Assembly: GCA_963711375.1 (NCBI GenBank)
Contig: CAVQDV010000005.1
Coordinates: 1,488,001-1,552,000 of the forward strand
Length of the DNA stretch: 64,000 nucleotides
Origin: CAVQDV01 sp963711375
Lineage (GTDB): Bacteria; Pseudomonadota; Gammaproteobacteria; Coxiellales; Coxiellaceae
Direction: 5' to 3'
The translations under genes and the position numbers were made by a program. Of the stretch, positions 48,630 through 61,611 are shown piece after piece (positions within the stretch are counted from its first letter, which is position 1; each line of letters opens with the position of its first letter). The notes below the pieces were generated by a model. The model made no database searches, had not been told where the DNA came from, and saw only the letters and a list, made by a program, of their open reading frames with translations.

Positions 48630-51600
48630 ATGGCATCACAAAAACCACAGAGCACAAAAGCTGATCGTTATGTCGTCACGTCCGATTCAGAAAAACGTCG
48701 CGTCCGCTTGCGTTTAGGGGAAAGTCGTTCCGAAGTCCTGAAAGTCCCTTACTTAATTGAAACGCAAATTAATTCTTATGCGCAATTTTTGCAGGAAAAC
48801 ACCGATCCTGACGAACGCCAAGATTTTGGTATTCACGGAGCTTTTAAGTCTGTATTCCCCATTTCCAGTTATTCCGGGGCGGCTTATTTAGAATATGTTA
48901 GCTACACCTTAGGTGAAGCTATTTTTGACGTGAATGAATGTAAATTACGCGGTTTAACGTATGCCGTGCCTCTCAAAGTAAAAATGCGTTTAGTCATCTT
49001 AGATAAAGATGCTCCCGAAGGAAAACGCCCTATTAAAGATATTAAAGAACAAGAAGTCTATATGGGCGAAATGCCTTTAATGACGAATACGGGTAGCTTA
49101 GTCATTAATGGAACCGAACGTGTAGTGGTTTCTCAATTACATCGTTCGCCAGGAGTATTTTTCGAGCATGATAAAGGCAAAACGCATACCTCGGGTAAAT
49201 TATTATTTTCCGCTCGTGTTATTCCTTATCGTGGTTCTTGGCTAGATTTTGAATTTGATCCTAAAGACATTATGTATGTCCGAATTGACCGTCGTCGTAA
49301 AATTCCGGCCACGGTTATTTTGCGTGCCTTAGGGTATGAAACCCAAGAAATCTTAAAGATATTCTACGAAGCAAATGATTTAGCACTTAAAAAAGATTCA
49401 GCTACTTTAGATTTAGTGCCTCGCCAATTACGTGGTGAATTAGCGTTTACCGACATCGTCGACAAAAAAGGCGAACTCATTATTGAGGCGAATCGTCGTA
49501 TTTCTTCGCGCCATATTCGTTTAATCGAAAAAGCGGGAATTAAAAACTTAGACGTGCCCGATGCCTATTTAATTGGAAAAGTCATTGCTGAAAGCATTAT
49601 CGACAAAGAAAGTGGCGAAGTGATTGCGAATGCGAATGACGAAGTTACCGCTGATTTACTCGAAAAAATGCGTAAAGGAAATATTAAAAATTTCAAAACC
49701 CTTTACATAAACGAAATTGAATGCGGTCCCTATATTTCTGACACTTTGCGTGCGGATAATAGCAGCAATCGTTTGGAAGCTTTGGTTGAAATTTATCGCA
49801 TTATGCGTCCTGGTGAACCACCAACAAAAGACGCCGCAGAATCTTTATTTGAATCCTTATTTTTCACATCAGAACGGTATGATTTATCTGCCGTTGGTCG
49901 TATGAAATTTAATTTACGTGTCGGTCGCAGTGAATTAACGGGCCCTGGCACGTTGCAAAAAGAAGATATCGTCGATGTATTAAAAGTGCTTGTGACCATT
50001 CGTGATGGTAAAGGCGATGTTGATGATATTGATCACTTAGGAAATCGTCGCATTAGAAGCGTCGGTGAAATGGCTGAAAATCAATTTCGTATCGGGTTGG
50101 TGCGTGTCGAACGTGCTGTTAAAGATCGCTTAAGTTTAGCGGATATTGAAACGTTAATGCCGCAGGATTTAGTGAATGCCAAACCGGTTTCTGCTGCAAT
50201 TAAAGAGTTTTTTGGATCCAGTCAACTTTCACAATTTATGGATCAAAATAATCCTCTGTCTGAAATTACGCATAAACGCCGTGTTTCTGCTTTAGGGCCA
50301 GGTGGTTTAACTCGTGAACGAGCCGGCTTCGAAGTGCGCGACGTACACTCCACGCATTATGGTCGTGTATGTCCGATCGAAACGCCTGAAGGTCCAAATA
50401 TTGGTTTAATTAATTCGCTTTCGGTCTATGCCCGTGCGAATGAATATGGATTTTTAGAAACTCCTTATCGTAAAGTCATCGACGGAAAAGTCAGTGAAGA
50501 TTTTGTGTATTTGTCTGCTATTGAGGAAGGCAATTATTACATTGCTCAGGCGAATACACCGCTAGATGAAAATGGCCGATTAACTGATGAACTCGTTTCC
50601 TGCCGTTATAAAGGTGAGTTTGCTTTTGCGGCAGCGGAAAAAATTAATTTTATGGACGTTTCACCAAGACAGATTGTTTCGGTCGCAGCTTCATTAATTC
50701 CATTTTTGGAACACGATGATGCGAACCGAGCTTTGATGGGTTCGAACATGCAACGTCAAGCCGTTCCTACTATTGTTCCTGAAAAACCACTCGTTGGAAC
50801 TGGAATGGAACGTACTGTGGCTGTAGATTCTGGAGTAACGGTTAGTGCTCGTCGTCCTGGAATTGTAGATTCTGCCGATGCTTCACGTATCGTTGTGCGA
50901 GTCGAAAAATCCGCTGTTGCCGGCGATGAAATTGGCGTAGACATTTATAATTTAACGAAATACACGCGTTCCAATATGAATACTTGTATTAACCAAAAAC
51001 CGATTGTTAGTGTTGGCGATCGTGTTCAAGTGGGTGACGTATTAGCTGACGGTCCTTCAACCGATTTAGGCGAATTAGCGCTCGGCCAAAATTTATTGGT
51101 CGCTTTCATGCCTTGGAATGGTTACAACTTTGAAGATTCGATTTTAATTTCCGAACGTCTCGTAGAAGAAGATCGTTTCACGACGATTCACATTCAGGAA
51201 TTATCCTGCGTGGCGCGTGATACGAAATTAGGTTCTGAAGAAATCACCGCAGATATTCCGAATATTGGTGAAGGCGCACTTGGAAAATTAGATGAAACCG
51301 GAATTGTCTATATCGGCGCAGAAGTTAATGCCGGTGATATTTTAGTTGGTAAGGTAACTCCTAAAGGTGAAACTCAATTGACACCGGAAGAAAAATTATT
51401 ACGCGCTATTTTCGGTGAAAAAGCATCAGATGTAAAAGACAGTTCTTTACGTGTTCCACCAGGAACGTTGGTACGGTTATCGACGTTCGTGTTTTCACAC
51501 GAGATGGTGTGAAAAAAGATGCTCGTGCTTTGCAAATTGAAGAATCCGAATTAGCGAAAGCACAAAAAGACATTAACGATGAATTGCGTATTCGTGAAGA

Positions 51601-52759
51601 TGCTTTATTTGAATCGCTCGAAGGGGTTCTCGTCAATCATGTTGCTGGCGGTGGGCCGAATAAATTGGCGGCTGGTGAGAAAATCACAAAAGCGTATTTA
51701 CACGCTTTACCACGTGAAAAATGGTTTGAGATTCGTGTGCGTGATGATAAAGCTACGCAACGTTTAGAAGCCTCTCATGAGAAATTTAAAGAATTGCATA
51801 CCTTGCGTGATGCAAAATTAAAAGCGACAAGACTGAAATTAACGCAGGGTGATGATTTAGCGCCTGGTGTAATTAAAGTCGTGAAAGTATACCTTGCCGT
51901 TAAGCGTCGTATTCAACCTGGCGATAAGATGGCGGGTCGACACGGAAATAAAGGGGTTATTTCAACGATTGTTCCTGTTGAAGATATGCCGTATTTAGAA
52001 GATGGAACTCCTGTGGATATCGTATTAAATCCACTTGGCGTACCTTCTCGTATGAATATCGGTCAAGTTTTAGAAACCCACTTAGGTTGGGCCGCTAAAG
52101 GTCTCGGTAAAAAAATCGGTGCCTTGTTAGACCAGCAAAATGCAACCGTGAAAGCCATTCGCGATTATTTAGATACAGTTTATGGCGCCAGTCACACGCA
52201 AAAATTAGATCTTGAGGCTTTAAGCGACAAAGAAATTATGACGCTTGCTGAAAATTTGCGTGATGGTGTGCCCATGTCAACACCGGTATTTGATGGCGCA
52301 AGCGAAGAAGAAATTAAAGCGCTGCTAAAAATGGCGGATTTACCCGAGTCTGGACAAACTTTATTGCATGACGGTCGTACCGGGAATGCCTTTGAGCGTC
52401 CGATTACCGTTGGCTACATGTACATGCTGAAATTAAATCACTTGGTGGATGATAAGATGCATGCTCGTTCTACCGGTTCGTACAGCTTGGTGACTCAGCA
52501 ACCGCTCGGTGGTAAAGCACAATTCGGTGGTCAACGTTTTGGTGAAATGGAAGTATGGGCACTTGAGGCTTACGGTGCGGCTTATACTCTGCAAGAAATG
52601 TTGACGGTTAAGTCCGATGACGTGAACGGTCGTACGCGTATGTACAAAAATATTGTGGATGGCGATCACCGTATGGACGCTGGAATGCCAGAGTCATTCA
52701 ATGTATTAGTGAAAGAAATTCGTTCGTTAGGCATTGATATCAGTTTAGAAAACGAATAA
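48630..52759 (+). CDS. rpoB: RNA polymerase subunit beta, one frameshift in the sequence
   Basis: Beta subunit of RNA polymerase. Residues 1-950 read in one frame: SDSEKRRVRLRLG, LIETQINSYAQFLQ, SQLHRSPGVFFEHDKGK, the rifampicin region FFGSSQLSQFMDQNNPLSEITHKRRVSALGPGGLTRERAGFEVRDVHSTHYGRVCPIETPEGPNIGLI, and MPWNGYNFEDSILISERL. At about 51468-51471 one base is missing: the frame runs into a premature stop at 51512, whereas the other frame continues as GTVIDVRVFTRDGVKKDARALQIEE and runs to 52759 with GDKMAGRHGNKGVIS and KAQFGGQRFGEMEVWALEAYGAAYTLQEMLTVKSDD. All conserved parts are present, so the gene is taken as functional with a sequence error. Confidence 0.93.
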
Positions 52760-52798
52760 ACGACTAAAAGAAAAATCAACGGGAGACCGAAATTGATA

Positions 52799-55700
52799 AT
52801 GAGAGATTTGTTAAGACAAAGTAAATTCGATAAAGGCGCAATTGAATTTGATGAATTAAAAATCAAATTAGCGTCCCCCGAAGAAATTCGGTCTTGGTCG
52901 TTTGGTGAAGTTAAAAAACCTGAAACGATTAATTATCGAACCTTTAAGCCCGAACGTGATGGTTTGTTTTGCGCGAAAATTTTTGGACCTATCAAAGATT
53001 ATGAATGCTTATGCGGAAAATATAAGCGCTTAAAACACCGTGGCGTTATTTGCGAAAAATGCGGCGTCGAAGTCACTCTTTCAAAAGTTCGTCGTGATCG
53101 CATGGGACATATTGAATTAGCTTGCCCAGTTGCACACATCTGGTATTTAAAATCCTTGCCTTCTCGAATTGGTTTATTACTGGATATGACGTTGCGTGAC
53201 ATTGAACGCGTGTTATATTTCGAAGCTTTCGTCGTTGTTGATCCCGGCATGACAGATCTCGAACGCGGACAATTATTATCCGAAGAAGCGTATTTAGACG
53301 CGCTCGAAGAATATGGTGATGAATTCGAAGCCTTAATGGGCGCTGAAGCCATTAAAAGCTTGCTTGCAAGATCTCGATCTTAGAAGAAGAAATCGAGAAA
53401 ATGCGTGAAGAATTACCGAAAACCACTTCTGAAACGAAGATTAAAAAAATCACTAAACGCCTGAAAGCCATGAATGCGTTCTTTGAATCGAGTAATCAAC
53501 CAGAGTGGATGATTATGATGTGTTGCCGGTATTACCGCCAGATTTACGTCCTTTGGTTCCATTGGATGGTGGCCGTTTTGCTACGTCGGATTTAAATGAT
53601 TTATATCGTCGCGTGATTAATCGTAATAATCGTTTGAAACGTTTATTGGATTTAAATGCGCCGGATATTATCGTGCGTAATGAAAAACGGATGTTACAAG
53701 AAGCGGTTGATGCGTTACTTGATAATGGTCGTCGTGGACGCGCTATTTTAGGTTCAAATCGTCGTCCGCTTAAAATCATTGGCTGATATGATCAAAGGTA
53801 AGCAAGGTCGTTTCCGTCAGAATTTGCTTGGTAAACGCGTTGATTATTCGGGTCGTTCGGTAATTGTGGTAGGTCCTACTTTGCGATTGCATCAATGCGG
53901 TTTGCCCAAAAAAATGGCGTTCGAATTATTTAAGCCCTTTATTTATCAGTCAAATTACAACATCGCGGATTAGTGACAACCATTAAAGCGGCCAAACGCA
54001 TGGTTGAACTTGAAGTTCCAGAAGTGTGGGATATTTTAGAAGAGGTTATTCGCGAACATCCTGTATTACTAAATCGTGCACCTACGTTGCACCGTTTGGG
54101 TATTCAAGCGTTTGAGCCGGTATTGATTGAAGGAAAAGCGATTCAATTGCATCCGCTTGTTTGTACCGCGTATAACGCCGACTTTGACGGTGACCAAATG
54201 GCCGTGCACGTTCCGTTGACCTTAGAAGCTCAATTGGAAGCGCGTACCTTGATGATGTCCACCAATAATGTGTTGCATCCTGCAAACGGTGACCCAATTA
54301 TTGTGCCAACGCAGGACGTGGTTTTAGGCCTGTATTACATGACGCGTGAACGCATTAATGTGAAAGGCGAAGGCATGATTTTTGCTGATACGGCAGAAGT
54401 CGCGCGCGCTTATGAAAATCGCGACGCGGATTTGCAAGCTAAAATTAAAGTGCGTATTACCGAAACTTTATTTGATGAACAAGGCGAAGAACATACCACC
54501 ACCAAATTATTAGAAACGACAGTGGGTCGTGTCATGTTATGGGAAATTGTGCCAAAAGGCTTACCTTTTGCGTTAATCAATCAAACCCTCTCGAAAAAGG
54601 CTGATTTCGAAATTACTCGATACCTGCTATCGAAATTTGGGTCTAAAAACACGGTTATTTTCGCAGATCAATTAATGTATACCGGTTTCCGTTATGCAAC
54701 TTATTCCGGTGTTTCCATTGGTATTAACGATTTAGTTGTTCCAGAACACAAAAACGAAATTATTGCATAAAGCGGAAGAAGAAGTACGGGAAATTGAAAA
54801 ACAATATGCTTCCGGTCTTAGTAACACACGGTGAACGTTACAGTAAAGTTATCGATATTTGGTCGCACACCAATGATCAAGTGGCCAAAGCGATGATGGA
54901 GAAATTATCGAAAGAAACCGTGGTAAATGCCAAAGGCGAAACCGTTTCTCAGTCTTCATTTAACTCGATATACATGATGGCAGACTCCGGTGCGCGGGGT
55001 TCGGCGGCACAGATTCGTCAGTTGGCCGGTATGCGGGGTTTGATGGCAAAACCAGACGGCACCATTATCGAAACACCTATTACCGCGAATTTCCGTGAAG
55101 GATTAACGTGTATTGCAATACTTCATTTCGACTCACGGTGCGCGTAAAGGTTTGGCGGATACCGCGTTAAAAACAGCGAATTCCGGTTACTTAACTCGTC
55201 GTTTAGTCGACGTTGCCCAAGATTTAGTGGTGACGGAAGTAGATTGCGGCACACACGCGGTATTAGTCATGAGCCCGCACATTGAAGGTGGTGATGTGGT
55301 TGAGCCTCTGCGTGAACGTGTATTGGGTCGTGTGATTGTCAGAGCGTTATTAGATCCGAAAACCGAACAGAGTCCTGGTTCCAGCGAGCACATTGTTGGA
55401 TGAAGAAAATCGCTACAGTTCTCGAAGAACACAACATTGATCGTGTAATGTGCGTTCTGCTATTACTTGCGAAACTCGTTATGGTGTTTGTGCGCTCTGT
55501 TATGGTCGTGATTTAGCGCGTGGGCATTTGGTGAATGTAGGTGAAGCGGTAGGTGTTATTGCTGCGCAATCCATCGGTGAACCGGGCACACAGTTAACCA
55601 TGCGTACCTTCCACATCGGTGGTGCGGCATCGCGGGCCACGGCTGTCAATAATATTCAAGTGAAAGTCAGAAGGTACGGTGCGCTTGCATAACTTGAAGA

Positions 55701-57048
55701 CGGTAAAACAATCCGGATGGCAATTTAGTTGCGGTTTCACGTTCGGGCGTATTGATCGTTCACGATGTGCATGGCGCTGAGCGTGAACAATATAAAGTGC
55801 CTTATGGTGCGGTTTTAACCGTTAAAGATGGTGATGCAGTCAAAGCCGGTCAGATGTGTTGCGCAATGGGATCCGCATACTCATCCGATTATCACTGAAG
55901 TGGCCGGTACGCTGACAGTTTGTGGATCTTAGTCGAAGGTATGACCATGACTCGTCAAACTGATGAATTAACCGGTTTGAGCAGTATCGTGGTCACGGCC
56001 AGCTAAGCAACGTAGCTCCAGCGGTAAAGAATTGCGGCCAATGGTGAAATTGGTTGATGAGAAGGGTAAAGATATCATGCTTGCCGGGCAGCAGTGTTCC
56101 TGCGCATTATCTTCTTACCCGAAGGCACGATCATCAACAAAGAAGATGGTCTCAGAGTGGAGAGTGGGTGACGTTATTGCGCGTATCCCGCAAGAAACCA
56201 CCAAAACCCGGGATATTACTGGTGGTTTGCCGCGAGTTGCTGACTTGTTCGAAGCACGTCGTCCAAAAGATGCGGCTATTTTGGCGGAAATTTCCGGTGT
56301 GGTGAGCTTTGGTAAAGAAACCAAAGACAAAGGTCGTTTAATTATTACCGTCGATGGACGGTACGGTTCATGAGCAATTGATACCGAAATGGCGTCGATT
56401 AACGTATTTGAAGGTGAAACGGTGGAGAAAGGTGAAGTCATTGCCGACGGTCCTACTGGATCCACATGATATTTTACGTCTTCTTGGGTGTCAACGCATT
56501 GGCGAATTACATCGTGAATGAAGTGCAAGAAGTTTATCGACTACAAGGTGTGAAGATTAACGATAAGCACATTGAAGTTATCGTTCGTCAGATGTTGCGA
56601 AAAGTTCAGATCACGGATGCCAGATGACTCGTTCTTCTTACATGGAGAGCAAGTTGAGCAATAACGTCTTGGCTGAAGAAAATAAGCGAATTGCTGCAGA
56701 AGGCGGGTTACAGGCGACATTTGAGCCGATCTTGATGGGTATTACCAAAGCCTCATTGGCGACGGAATCCTTCTTATCGGCGGCTTCATTCCAAGAAACA
56801 ACCCGAGTATTAACCGGGGCATCGGTGGCTGGCAAGCGCGATGAATTACGTGGCTTAAAAGAAAACGTCATGGTGGGTCGATTAATTCCGGCAGGTACAG
56901 GTTATGCCTACCACATGAGACGTCGTCTGAAAGCGATAGAGCCTGAAATTCAAATTAGTGAAGAAGAGTTGAAGGCGCAAGAAGTGCGTCGTGCTGAGAT
57001 GCGTTGAGTGAAGCCTTGACGAAGAATGAAGAGGAGGCTAGGGAATAG
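52799..57048 (+). CDS. rpoC: RNA polymerase subunit beta', many frameshifts in the sequence
   Basis: Beta' subunit. Homology is continuous from MRDLLRQSKFDKGAIEFDELKIKLASPEEI to a C-terminal ALSEALTKNEEEARE-stop, but scattered over at least ten frame changes (near 53365, 53380, 53515, 53773, 53955, 54765, 54820, 55105, 55375, 55407, 55450, and again between 55690 and 57000). Key motifs survive: zinc site CLCGKYKRLKHRGVICEKCGVE, the catalytic NADFDGDQMAVH (about 54174-54210), and the trigger-loop region DSGARGSAAQIRQLAGMRGLM. Example: CTTAAAATCATT at 53768-53780 has one A too many for KSLADM. I prefer the ATG at 52799 to an upstream TTG, and a stop at 57046-57048, reached by one further indel, to the in-frame TGA at 57005-57007. 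Confidence 0.88.
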
Positions 57049-57057
57049 ACTATTTCG

Positions 57058-57167
57058 CCTCTCCCCTTGAGGGAGAGGCCGCTGCGCAGAGCGCGGCGGG
57101 TGAGGGGGAATTAAATTAATACCCCTCACCCGTCGCTTTGCGCCGACCTCTCCCTCAAAGGGAGAGG
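57058..57167. repeat. Large inverted repeat of CCTCTCCC type between rpoC and rpsL
   Basis: The arm 57058-57107 (CCTCTCCCCTTGAGGGAGAG, then GC-rich, ending GGGTGAGGGG) pairs with 57122-57167 at roughly 85% identity across a 14-base AT loop. Each arm also contains its own small hairpin (CTCTCCC...GGGAGAG). It could terminate or attenuate transcription between the two operons. Similar shorter units occur at 24241-24261 and 27555-27578. Confidence 0.75.
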
Positions 57168-57280
57168 TGAATTAGTAAATTAATCTTGACAATAACCACT
57201 TAGGTTCATAGAATCCCACCTCCGTCTATTTTAGAGGATGTTAGGAAAAATTACCTAAAATTTTTGGAGATACTTAACCA

Positions 57281-57655
57281 ATGGCAAGAATTAATCAGTT
57301 GGTCCGAAAACCACGTAAATCGAAGAGAAAAAAGAGCACTGTGCCGGCATTGGAAGGATGTCCACAACGTCGTGGCGTTTGTACTCGTGTTTATACCACG
57401 ACACCTAAAAAGCCAAACTCGGCGCTTCGAAAAGTTGCTCGTGTTCGCGTAACCAACGGTAGTGAAGTCACTTCGTATATTGGTGGTGAAGGTCACAATC
57501 TTCAGGAACACTCCGTGGTGTTGATTCGCGGCGGCCGGGTAAAAGATTTACCGGGTGTTCGTTATCACATCGTTCGCGGTAGCTTGGATACGGCTGGTGT
57601 TTCCGGACGTCGTCAGGGCCGTTCAAAATACGGCGAAAAGAAACCAAAAGAGTAA
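57281..57655 (+). CDS. rpsL: 30S ribosomal protein S12
   Basis: Decoding-centre protein, 124 residues, fully in frame although it lies inside the indel-rich block. ARINQLVRKPRKSKRKKSTVPALEGCPQRRGVCTRVYTTTPKKPNSALRKVARVRV covers the N-terminal half. The lysines in TPKKPNS, where streptomycin-resistance changes occur, are wild-type, and the GGRVKDLPGVRYHIVRG segment with the modified aspartate is present. Confidence 0.97.
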   Translation: MARINQLVRKPRKSKRKKSTVPALEGCPQRRGVCTRVYTTTPKKPNSALRKVARVRVTNGSEVTSYIGGEGHNLQEHSVVLIRGGRVKDLPGVRYHIVRGSLDTAGVSGRRQGRSKYGEKKPKE

Positions 57656-57669
57656 TAGAGGATAACATC

Positions 57670-58259
57670 ATGTCAAGAAGAAAAGCAGCTCCCAAACGTG
57701 AAATATTGCCGGATCCCTTATTCAAAAGTGATCTCATTGCGAAATTTATTAATGCCGTTATGCGCAGTGGTAAAAAATCTGTGGCCGAAAAAATTGTTTA
57801 TGGTGCCTTAGATACTGCTTTGGGCAAATTCAAAACGATGCAAAAACAAAAAGCAAAACCAGGTGACGAGGACAATGATGGCGGCGAAGGCGGCTGCATC
57901 TTTTGTTAAACCGTTTACGGGTACGATTCGTGACAGCGATACCGCTCGTGAAGCGGCTATTAAAGCATTTTCGAAAAGCCTTGGACAATATAACGCCTTC
58001 TGTTGAAGTAAAATCTCGTCGGGTGGGTGGTTCAACTTATCAAGTTCCCGTTGAAATTCGTGCTACCCGTCGTCGTGCTTTAGCGATGCGTTGGCTTGTC
58101 TGAATTATGCGAATCAACGCGGCGAAAAAACGATGGTGAATGCGTCTGGCGAGTGAAATTATAGATGCAATTGAGGGGCGCGGTGGCGCAGTTAAAAAAC
58201 GTGAAGACGTGCATCGCATGGCGAAAGCCAACCAAGCGTTTGCACATTATCGGTGGTAA
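57670..58259 (+). CDS. rpsG: 30S ribosomal protein S7, frameshifted, with an internal insertion
   Basis: Head protein of the 30S subunit and assembly initiator. In order across frames: MSRRKAAPKREILPDPLFKS, AKFINAVMRSGKKSVAEKIVYGALDT, then a stretch rich in Lys, Asp and Gly, VKPFTGTIRDSDTAREAAIKAF, ALDNITPSVEVKSRRVGGSTYQVPVEIRATRRRALAMRWL, NYANQRGEKTMV, GGAVKKREDVHRMAKANQAFAHYRW. At least three single-base indels (near 57893, 57980, 58090-58145). Between the VYGALDT and ALDNI blocks there are about 35-40 more residues than in E. coli S7, probably a lineage-specific insertion. Confidence 0.88.
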
Positions 58260-58265
58260 TCAGTT

Positions 58266-60376
58266 ATGTCCTCTAGACAATTTCCCTTAGAAAGAGTTCG
58301 CAATATTGGCATTATGGCCCATATCGATGCGGGTAAAACCACGACAACCGAACGTATTTTATTTTACACGGGCGTTTCCCATAAAATGGGTGAAGTGCAT
58401 GAAGGTGCTGCAGTTATGGACTGGATGGCACAAGAACAAGAGCGCGGTATTACCATTACTTCCGCGGCAACCACCTGCTACTGGTCCGGCATGGACAAGC
58501 AATTTCCTCAACATCGCATTAATATCATTGATACACCTGGCCACGTGGATTTTACCATTGAAGTAGAACGTTCTTTGCGCGTACTCGATGGTGCTGTTGC
58601 TGTATTTTGTTGCTGTGGGTGGTGTAGAGCCGCAAACTGAAACCGTTTGGCGTCAAGCGAATAAATATGGTGTTCCTCGCATTGGCCTTTGTCAATAAAA
58701 TGGATCGTGCTGGTGCGAATTTTTATCGTGTGTTACGAACAAATTCGAGATCGTTTACGGCGCAAATCCAGTGCCTATGCAATTCCAATTGGCGCAGAAG
58801 AAAATTTCGAAGGCGTCGTCGACTTAATTCGCATGAAGGCCATTTATTGGAATGAAGCCGACAAAGGAATGACTTATGAAGAGACGGAAATTCCCGAAGA
58901 CATTAGTGGCTGAAGTGCCAAGAATGGCGTGAAAAAATGGTTGAAGCCGCTGCAGAAGCTGACGAAGAATTCATGGAAAAATATTTAGAAACTGGCGAAT
59001 TATCAGTAGAAGAAATTAAACAAGGTCTGCGTAAACGCACCATTAGCAATGCAAATTGTCCCTATGTTTTGTGGATCAGGCCTTTAAAAATAAAGGCGTG
59101 CAAGCTATGTTGGATGCCGTTATTGAATATATGCCAGCGCCTGTTGATGTTCCAGCCGATTCAAAGGTGATGACAGATCGTGGTAATGAAGTCACGCGTG
59201 CATCCTTCGGATGAAGCGCCTTTTTCTGCATTAGCTTTTAAAATCATGACAGATCCTTTTGTGGGTACGTTACATTTATTCGTGTTTATTCGGGTGTCTT
59301 TGAAATCCGGTGATACTGTTTACAATCCTGTTAAAAGTAAAAAAGAACGCATTGGCCGTATTATTACAAATGCATGCCAATACTCGTGAAGAAATTAAAG
59401 AAGTTCGTGCTGGTGATATTGCTGCTGCTGTAGGCTTAAAAAATGTTACCACAGGCGATACATTATGTGATCTAGATAAAGTTATCACCTTGGAAAGAAT
59501 GGAATTCCCAGAGCCTGTTATTTCTGTTGCTGTTGAACCAAAGACAAAAGCCGACCAAGAAAAAATGGGTATTGCTTTAGGTAAATTGGCGCAAGAAGAT
59601 CCTTCTTTCCGTGTGCATACCGATGAAGAATCTGGCCAAACCATTATTGAAGGGATGGGTGAGATTGCACTTAGAAATTATTGTTGACCGTATGAAGCGC
59701 GAATTTAAAGTGGAAGCAAATGTTGGTAAACCGCAAGTGGCTTATCGTGAAACGATTCGTAAAACAGTCGAGCAAGAAGGTAAATATATTCGTCAAACCG
59801 GTGGTCGTGGTCAATATGGTCATGTATGGTTACGAATTGAGCCACAAGAAGCGGGCACGGGTTTTGAATTTGTAAATGAAATTGTCGGTGGTGTTATTCC
59901 TAGAGAATATATTCCTGCTGTTGAAAAAGGTGTTACAAGAACAAATGCAAAATGGTGTTATTGCTGGCTATCCCGTGGTGGATGTCAAAGTCACCTTGTT
60001 CGATGGTTCTTACCATGATGTAGACTCCAGTGAAATGGCGTTTAAAATTGCAGGTTCAATGGGCTTTAAAGAAGGTGCTCAAAAAGCCAAGCCTGTTTTA
60101 TTAGAGCCGATTATGAAAGTCGAAGTGGTAACTCCTGAAGAATACATGGGTGATGTGGTCGGTGACTTAAATCGTCGTCGTGGCGTTATCCAAGGCATGG
60201 ATGAAAATCCCTGCCGGTAAAATTATGGATGCAGAAGTTCCCTTAGCTGAAATGTTTGGTTATGCAACCGACGTTGCGTTCATTAAGTCAAGGGCGAGCA
60301 ACGTATACGATGGAATTTCGTAAAGTATGCAGAGGCTCCTGCGAATGTTGCAGAAGCAATTATTAAAAAGCAATAA
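58266..60376 (+). CDS. fusA: Elongation factor G, many frameshifts in the sequence
   Basis: Translocation GTPase. The start (MSSRQFPLERVRNIGIMAHIDAGKTTTTERILFYTG) is in frame to about 58610. Homology continues in shifting frames to NVAEAIIKKQ-stop: IIDTPGHVDFTIEVERSLRVLDGAVAVFC, GGVEPQTETVWRQANKYGVPR, FVNKMDRAGANF, RGQYGHVWLRIEP, GFKEGAQKAKPVLLEPIMKVEVVTPEEYMGDVVGDLNRRRG. Clear one-base insertions are at 58610-58612 (TGT TGCT for TGT GCT) and near 58684. Total length fits the usual 700 or so residues. Confidence 0.9.
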
Positions 60377-60405
60377 TTTTCATATAGAATAACGAGGAAT
60401 TAGCA

Positions 60406-61602
60406 ATGACAAAAGAAAAATTTGTGCGGGAATAAAGACGCACTGTAAACGTAGGCACCATTGGCCACGTGGACCATGGTAAAACGACGTTAACGGCGGC
60501 GCTGACGAAAGTGCTTGGCCGAAAAATTTGGTGGCGAAGTCAAAGCTTATGACTCAAATTGATAATGCGCCGGAAGAACGAGCGCGCGGAATTACCATTG
60601 CAACCGCGCACGTAGAATATCGAAGTCAACAAACGTCACTATGCGCACGTGGATTGCCCCGGCCACGCGGACTATGTGAAGAACATGATTACCGGTGCTG
60701 CGCAAATGGACGGCGCGATTTTAGTGGTATCTGCTGCCGACGGCCCAATGCCACAAACCCGAGAACACATTTTATTGGCCGTCAAGTGGGTGTACCTTAT
60801 ATTGTGGTGTTTTTGAATAAAGCCGACATGGTAGATGATAAGGAATTATTAGAATTGGTTGAAATGGAAGTGCGTGAATTGTTAAGCAGTAGATTTCCCA
60901 GGCGATGACAACTCCGATTATTGTAGGCTCTGCATTGAAAGCATTGGAAGGTGATCAAAGCGAAATCGGCGAACCGGCGATCATTAAATTGGTGGAAACG
61001 ATGGATGACTATATCCCGATGCCGAAACGTGAAATCGACAAACCATTCTTGATGCCGATTGAAGACGTATTCTCAATATCTGGTCGTGGAACCGTGGTGA
61101 CTGGCCGTATTGAACGCGGAATTGTCAAAGTGGGTGAAGAAGTTGAAATTGTCGGCATTAAAGCCAACAACAGAAGACCACCTGTACTGGTGTAGAAATG
61201 TTCCGTAAATTGCTGGATCGAAGGTCAAGCGGGAGACAACGTAGGTGTATTATTGCGTGGAACGAAACGAGAAGAAGTTGAACGTGGCCAAGTGTTGGCA
61301 AAACCAGGTCAGATCACCCCGCACACGAAATTTGAAGCGGAAGTTTACGTATTATCGAAAGAAGAAGGTGGACGTCATACGCCATTTTTCAAAGGCTATC
61401 GTCCGCAATTTTATTTCAGAACGACGGACGTGACGGGTGAAGTGAATTACCGGAAGGCGTAGAGATGGTAATGCCTGGAGACAACATCAAGATGAATAGT
61501 TGACTTGATTGCTCCGATTGCGATGGAAGAAGGATTGCGTTTGCGATTCGTGAAGGCGGTCGTACAGTAGGTGCTGGCGTTGTAACCAAAATAATTGAAT
61601 AG
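60406..61602 (+). CDS. tuf: Elongation factor Tu, second copy, frameshifted in the sequence
   Basis: The usual tufA position between fusA and rpsJ. MTKEKFVRE, then NVGTIGHVDHGKTTLTAALTK, QIDNAPEERARGITIATAHVEY, HADYVKNMITGAAQMDGAILVVSAADGPMPQTREHI, KADMVDDKELLELVEMEVRELL, TTPIIVGSALKALEGDQSEIGEPAIIKLVETMDDYIPMPKREIDKPFLMPIEDVFSISGRGTVVTGRIERG, and a C-terminus ending VVTKIIE, all in shifting frames. Indels are visible near 60431, 60510, 60630, 60780, 60893, 61175, 61218, 61445 and 61500. Nearly identical to the intact copy at 44001-45191, so the organism has two tuf genes. Confidence 0.88.
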
Positions 61603-61611
61603 GCGAAAATC

